From: Comamonas odontotermitis
Lineage (GTDB): Bacteria > Pseudomonadota > Gammaproteobacteria > Burkholderiales > Burkholderiaceae_C
DNA: 64,000 bases
Direction: 5' to 3'
Assembly (NCBI RefSeq): GCF_020080045.1
Contig: NZ_CP083451.1
Span: 3,087,001 to 3,151,000 of the forward strand
The notes under the pieces are model-generated. The model was not told the origin of the DNA, ran no database searches, and saw nothing but the letters and a program-made list of their open reading frames with translations. The translations under genes and the position numbers were made by a program. Shown here piece after piece: positions 61,965-64,000 of the stretch. Numbering within the stretch: the first letter of the stretch is position 1; each line of letters starts with the position of its first letter.

Positions 61965-62000
61965 TGCATTCTATGCAGAGTAGTTTTAAAATGCAACTAC
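61965..62000. promoter_or_regulatory. candidate HxlR operators in the MFS/HxlR gap
   Basis: Two inverted repeats lie in the AT-rich 114-bp gap: TGCAT-TCT-ATGCA (61965-61977) and GTAGTT-TTAAAATGC-AACTAC (61980-62000). They could bind the divergently encoded HxlR protein and control both genes. Confidence 0.5.
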
Positions 62001-62034
62001 AAAGCCCGAAGCATTGCAACCCATCGAAGCGCCC

Positions 62035-62481
62035 ATGCCCACCACTGCCCTCCCAAACCAAGAAACCTGCCCGGTTGCGCGCGCACTGGATGCCGTGGGC
62101 GACCGCTGGTCGCTGCTCATCGTGCGCGATGCTTTTGATGGCGCGCAGCGCTTCGGAGACTTTCAGCGCAGCCTGGGCGTTGCGCGCAATATCCTGTCCG
62201 ACCGGCTGCGCAAGCTGGTGAATGCCGGCATCCTGCAGACGCAGCCCGCGTCAGACGGCAGCGCCTACCAGGAATACGTGCTGACGGACAAAGGCAAGCG
62301 CCTCTTTGCGGTGGTGGTGGCGCTCAGGCAATGGGGGGAGAGCGAGCTGTTCGCGCCCGGCGAGGCGCATTCCGTTCTGGTGGAAAAAAGCACGGGCGCG
62401 CCCATTCAGCGCATGGCGCCGCACCTGGAGAGCGGCCAGGAACTCCTGCCGGACGATGCAGTGGTGCGCAAGCCAGGTTAA
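62035..62481 (+). CDS. HxlR-family transcriptional regulator
   Basis: 148 residues with the HxlR winged helix: CPVARALDAVGDRWSLLIVRDAFDGAQRFGDFQRSLGVARNILSDRLRKLVNAGILQTQPA, YVLTDKGKRLFAVVVALRQWGE. The Cys near the start is the conserved redox/electrophile-sensing position of many HxlR members. It probably controls the divergent MFS gene. ATG 62035 is preferred over TTG 62014. Confidence 0.9.
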   Translation: MPTTALPNQETCPVARALDAVGDRWSLLIVRDAFDGAQRFGDFQRSLGVARNILSDRLRKLVNAGILQTQPASDGSAYQEYVLTDKGKRLFAVVVALRQWGESELFAPGEAHSVLVEKSTGAPIQRMAPHLESGQELLPDDAVVRKPG

Positions 62482-62535
62482 GGCACGCCTCCCCCGGCAA
62501 GCAATGCCTGGCCTGAAATGGGACGGCAGCGCCCC

Positions 62536-63315
62536 TTACTTGCCCACCAGGTCGCTCAGCTTCTTGGCCTCGAACTCGGCCTCGCGCTGGGCGTCGCACG
62601 GCACACAGTCGCCCACCTTGCTTTGCACCGACAGCTTCTCGATGGCTGCCCAGAGCATGGTGATCTGCTGCTCATGCCCGGCGGCGCTGTCGATGATGCC
62701 GCGCATGGCCTTGGAGAGCGGGTCGTCTTCCTGCGTCACGCCGTAGGCGGCAAACTTCCGGTCTGTCGGGGCTTCGGTCACATCGGCGCTGGCGCCTTCC
62801 TTGGACGGGATGATGCGGGCAGGAATGCCCACAGCCGTCGCCCCTGCAGGCACCGGCTTGATGACCACGGCGTTGCTGCCGATCTTGGCGCCGTCGCCCA
62901 CCTCAAAGCCGCCCAGCACCTTGGCGCCAGCAGCCACCACCACATCCTTGCCCAGCGTGGGGTGGCGCTTGGCACCCTTGTAGAGCGTAGTGCCACCCAG
63001 GGTCACGCCGTGGTAGATGGTGCAGCCATCGCCCACCACGGCCGTCTCGCCAATGACGACGCCCATGCCGTGGTCGATAAAGACATTGCGACCGATCTGC
63101 GCGCCAGGGTGGATTTCGATCCCCGTGAACCAGCGCGCCAGATGCGAGATGAAGCGCCCCGTCCACTTGAGGCCATGGTTCCAGCACCAATGCGCGGGGC
63201 GTTGCAGCCAGATGGCATGCAGGCCGGGATAACAGGTAATGACCTCCCAGCGGCTGCGGGCCGCAGGATCGCGGTCCAGGATGCACTGAATATCGGAGCG
63301 CAGGCGGTCAAACAT
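62536..63315 (-). CDS. cysE: serine O-acetyltransferase
   Basis: 259 residues. Short-type N-terminal helical domain ([35 protein letters not shown]) and left-handed beta-helix hexapeptides: [95 protein letters not shown]. The catalytic His is in [11 protein letters not shown]. Makes O-acetylserine for cysteine synthesis. A ~75-residue C-terminal extension past the usual end holds two Cys (DCVPCDAQ). Lies 40 bases behind trmJ. Confidence 0.93.
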   Translation of the reverse strand: MFDRLRSDIQCILDRDPAARSRWEVITCYPGLHAIWLQRPAHWCWNHGLKWTGRFISHLARWFTGIEIHPGAQIGRNVFIDHGMGVVIGETAVVGDGCTIYHGVTLGGTTLYKGAKRHPTLGKDVVVAAGAKVLGGFEVGDGAKIGSNAVVIKPVPAGATAVGIPARIIPSKEGASADVTEAPTDRKFAAYGVTQEDDPLSKAMRGIIDSAAGHEQQITMLWAAIEKLSVQSKVGDCVPCDAQREAEFEAKKLSDLVGK

Positions 63316-63355
63316 GGAAGCGTGGAGTCTGTTTTTGTAGGGGAAGTCCCGCAGT

Positions 63356-64000
63356 CTAGCGGCTTGCGGCCTCTGCCGTGCGCAGCATGGCCTTGGCAAC
63401 ACCACGCAGTATGTGGATTTCCTCCTGGGTCAGTTGCGCGCGGTTGAACATCTGGTTGAGGCGCGGCATCAGCTTCTTGGGCGCATCGGGATCGAGAAAG
63501 CCAACCTCGACCAGAGCCTGCTGCCAGTGCGCCAGCATGCCGGCCACCTGTTGCGCATCGGCACGCTCGCCGTGCACGGCTGCATCCTGCACGGCATAGC
63601 CGCCCAGGGCCTGGCGCCAGTCATAGGCCACCACCTGCACGGCCGAAGCCAGATTGAGCGAGCCGAAATCGGGGTTGGTCGGAATCGACAGCGCCACGTG
63701 GCAGCGATACACATCCTCATTGGCCATGCCATAGCGCTCGCAGCCGAACAGAAAGGCAATGCCGGTCTCGCCGCTCAACCCGGCTGAGGGCTCACCTACC
63801 GCATTCGCTGCAGGCAAGACAGGCTGCTTTCCGCCATCCTGCTGCGCCACCAGCTCTCCTTTCAATAGCATCTCAAAATGCGCACGTGGAGTACGGGCGG
63901 GCGGGCCAAAGTCGCGCGGCGTCATCGCAGTGGCGCACAGGTGGCTCATGCCCTCCAGCGCCTCCTCCACCGTCTCCACGATGCGGCAGTTGGCCAGCAC
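63356..64000 (-). CDS. trmJ: tRNA Cm32/Um32 methyltransferase TrmJ, 3' part (runs off the window end)
   Basis: 214 codons from the interior to the stop; the N-terminus is beyond the window. SPOUT knot region visible: [62 protein letters not shown], followed by the TrmJ-type C-terminal helical tail ([29 protein letters not shown]). It methylates the 2'-hydroxyl of nucleotide 32. A ~30-residue insert with Gly/Gln/Pro lies between the first motifs. Placement beside cysE is usual in this group. Confidence 0.92.
   Translation of the reverse strand: MLANCRIVETVEEALEGMSHLCATAMTPRDFGPPARTPRAHFEMLLKGELVAQQDGGKQPVLPAANAVGEPSAGLSGETGIAFLFGCERYGMANEDVYRCHVALSIPTNPDFGSLNLASAVQVVAYDWRQALGGYAVQDAAVHGERADAQQVAGMLAHWQQALVEVGFLDPDAPKKLMPRLNQMFNRAQLTQEEIHILRGVAKAMLRTAEAASR

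Overview
The window is a stretch of a high-GC betaproteobacterial chromosome, most likely family Comamonadaceae (Comamonas/Delftia/Acidovorax type). The assignment rests on the block thrS-infC-rpmI-rplT-pheS-pheT-ihfA-merR-tRNA-Pro, two solo Bug-type periplasmic binding proteins, a long-insert ThyA, an endonuclease-type MutL, and repeats I associate with this family. No search was run, so genus and species are not claimed.

Layout. 1-9.7 kb: start of aroC; a class III CoA-transferase divergent from a citrate synthase fused to an N-terminal HTH; a CBS protein; metY-ypeA-hydrolase; an orphan PoNi-like (DUF1911) immunity protein; YihY and a DUF2069 protein. 9.7-15.3 kb: FAD-linked oxidase, lipoprotein, thyA, then a run of six very small proteins, several proline-rich, including a DUF883 protein. 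15.7-28.1 kb: an accessory locus for type I secretion. A 1864-residue RTX lipase-like exoprotein is translationally coupled to a two-TM membrane protein. Facing them across an AT-rich gap is an ABC ATPase-HlyD-TolC operon that opens with a seven-codon mini-ORF. Behind it lie a decayed IS3 transposase end and tRNA-Pro.

28.5-37 kb: the translation cluster on the minus strand. It carries the strongest new regulatory candidate: upstream of thrS lies a 14-residue, threonine-rich leader peptide followed by mutually exclusive hairpins and an intrinsic terminator, a full set of parts for transcription attenuation. 37-49 kb: lipoprotein, argE, a SRAP-family protein without its catalytic residues, xerD, two tandem Bug proteins, AEC carrier, SGNH esterase, queG, tsaE-amiC. 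49-64 kb: dedA, mutL, a MarR-controlled tripartite efflux operon (marR-omf-emrA-emrB), gdhA, miaA, an MFS/HxlR divergent pair, cysE and the 3' part of trmJ.

Two dispersed repeat families run through the window. One is a 123-152 bp element with 19-bp terminal inverted repeats, present twice; each copy abuts a gene end and supplies the last two bases of its stop codon. The other is a ~45-bp repeat found between genes and also in frame inside genes, twice encoding the hydrophobic core of a lipoprotein signal peptide.
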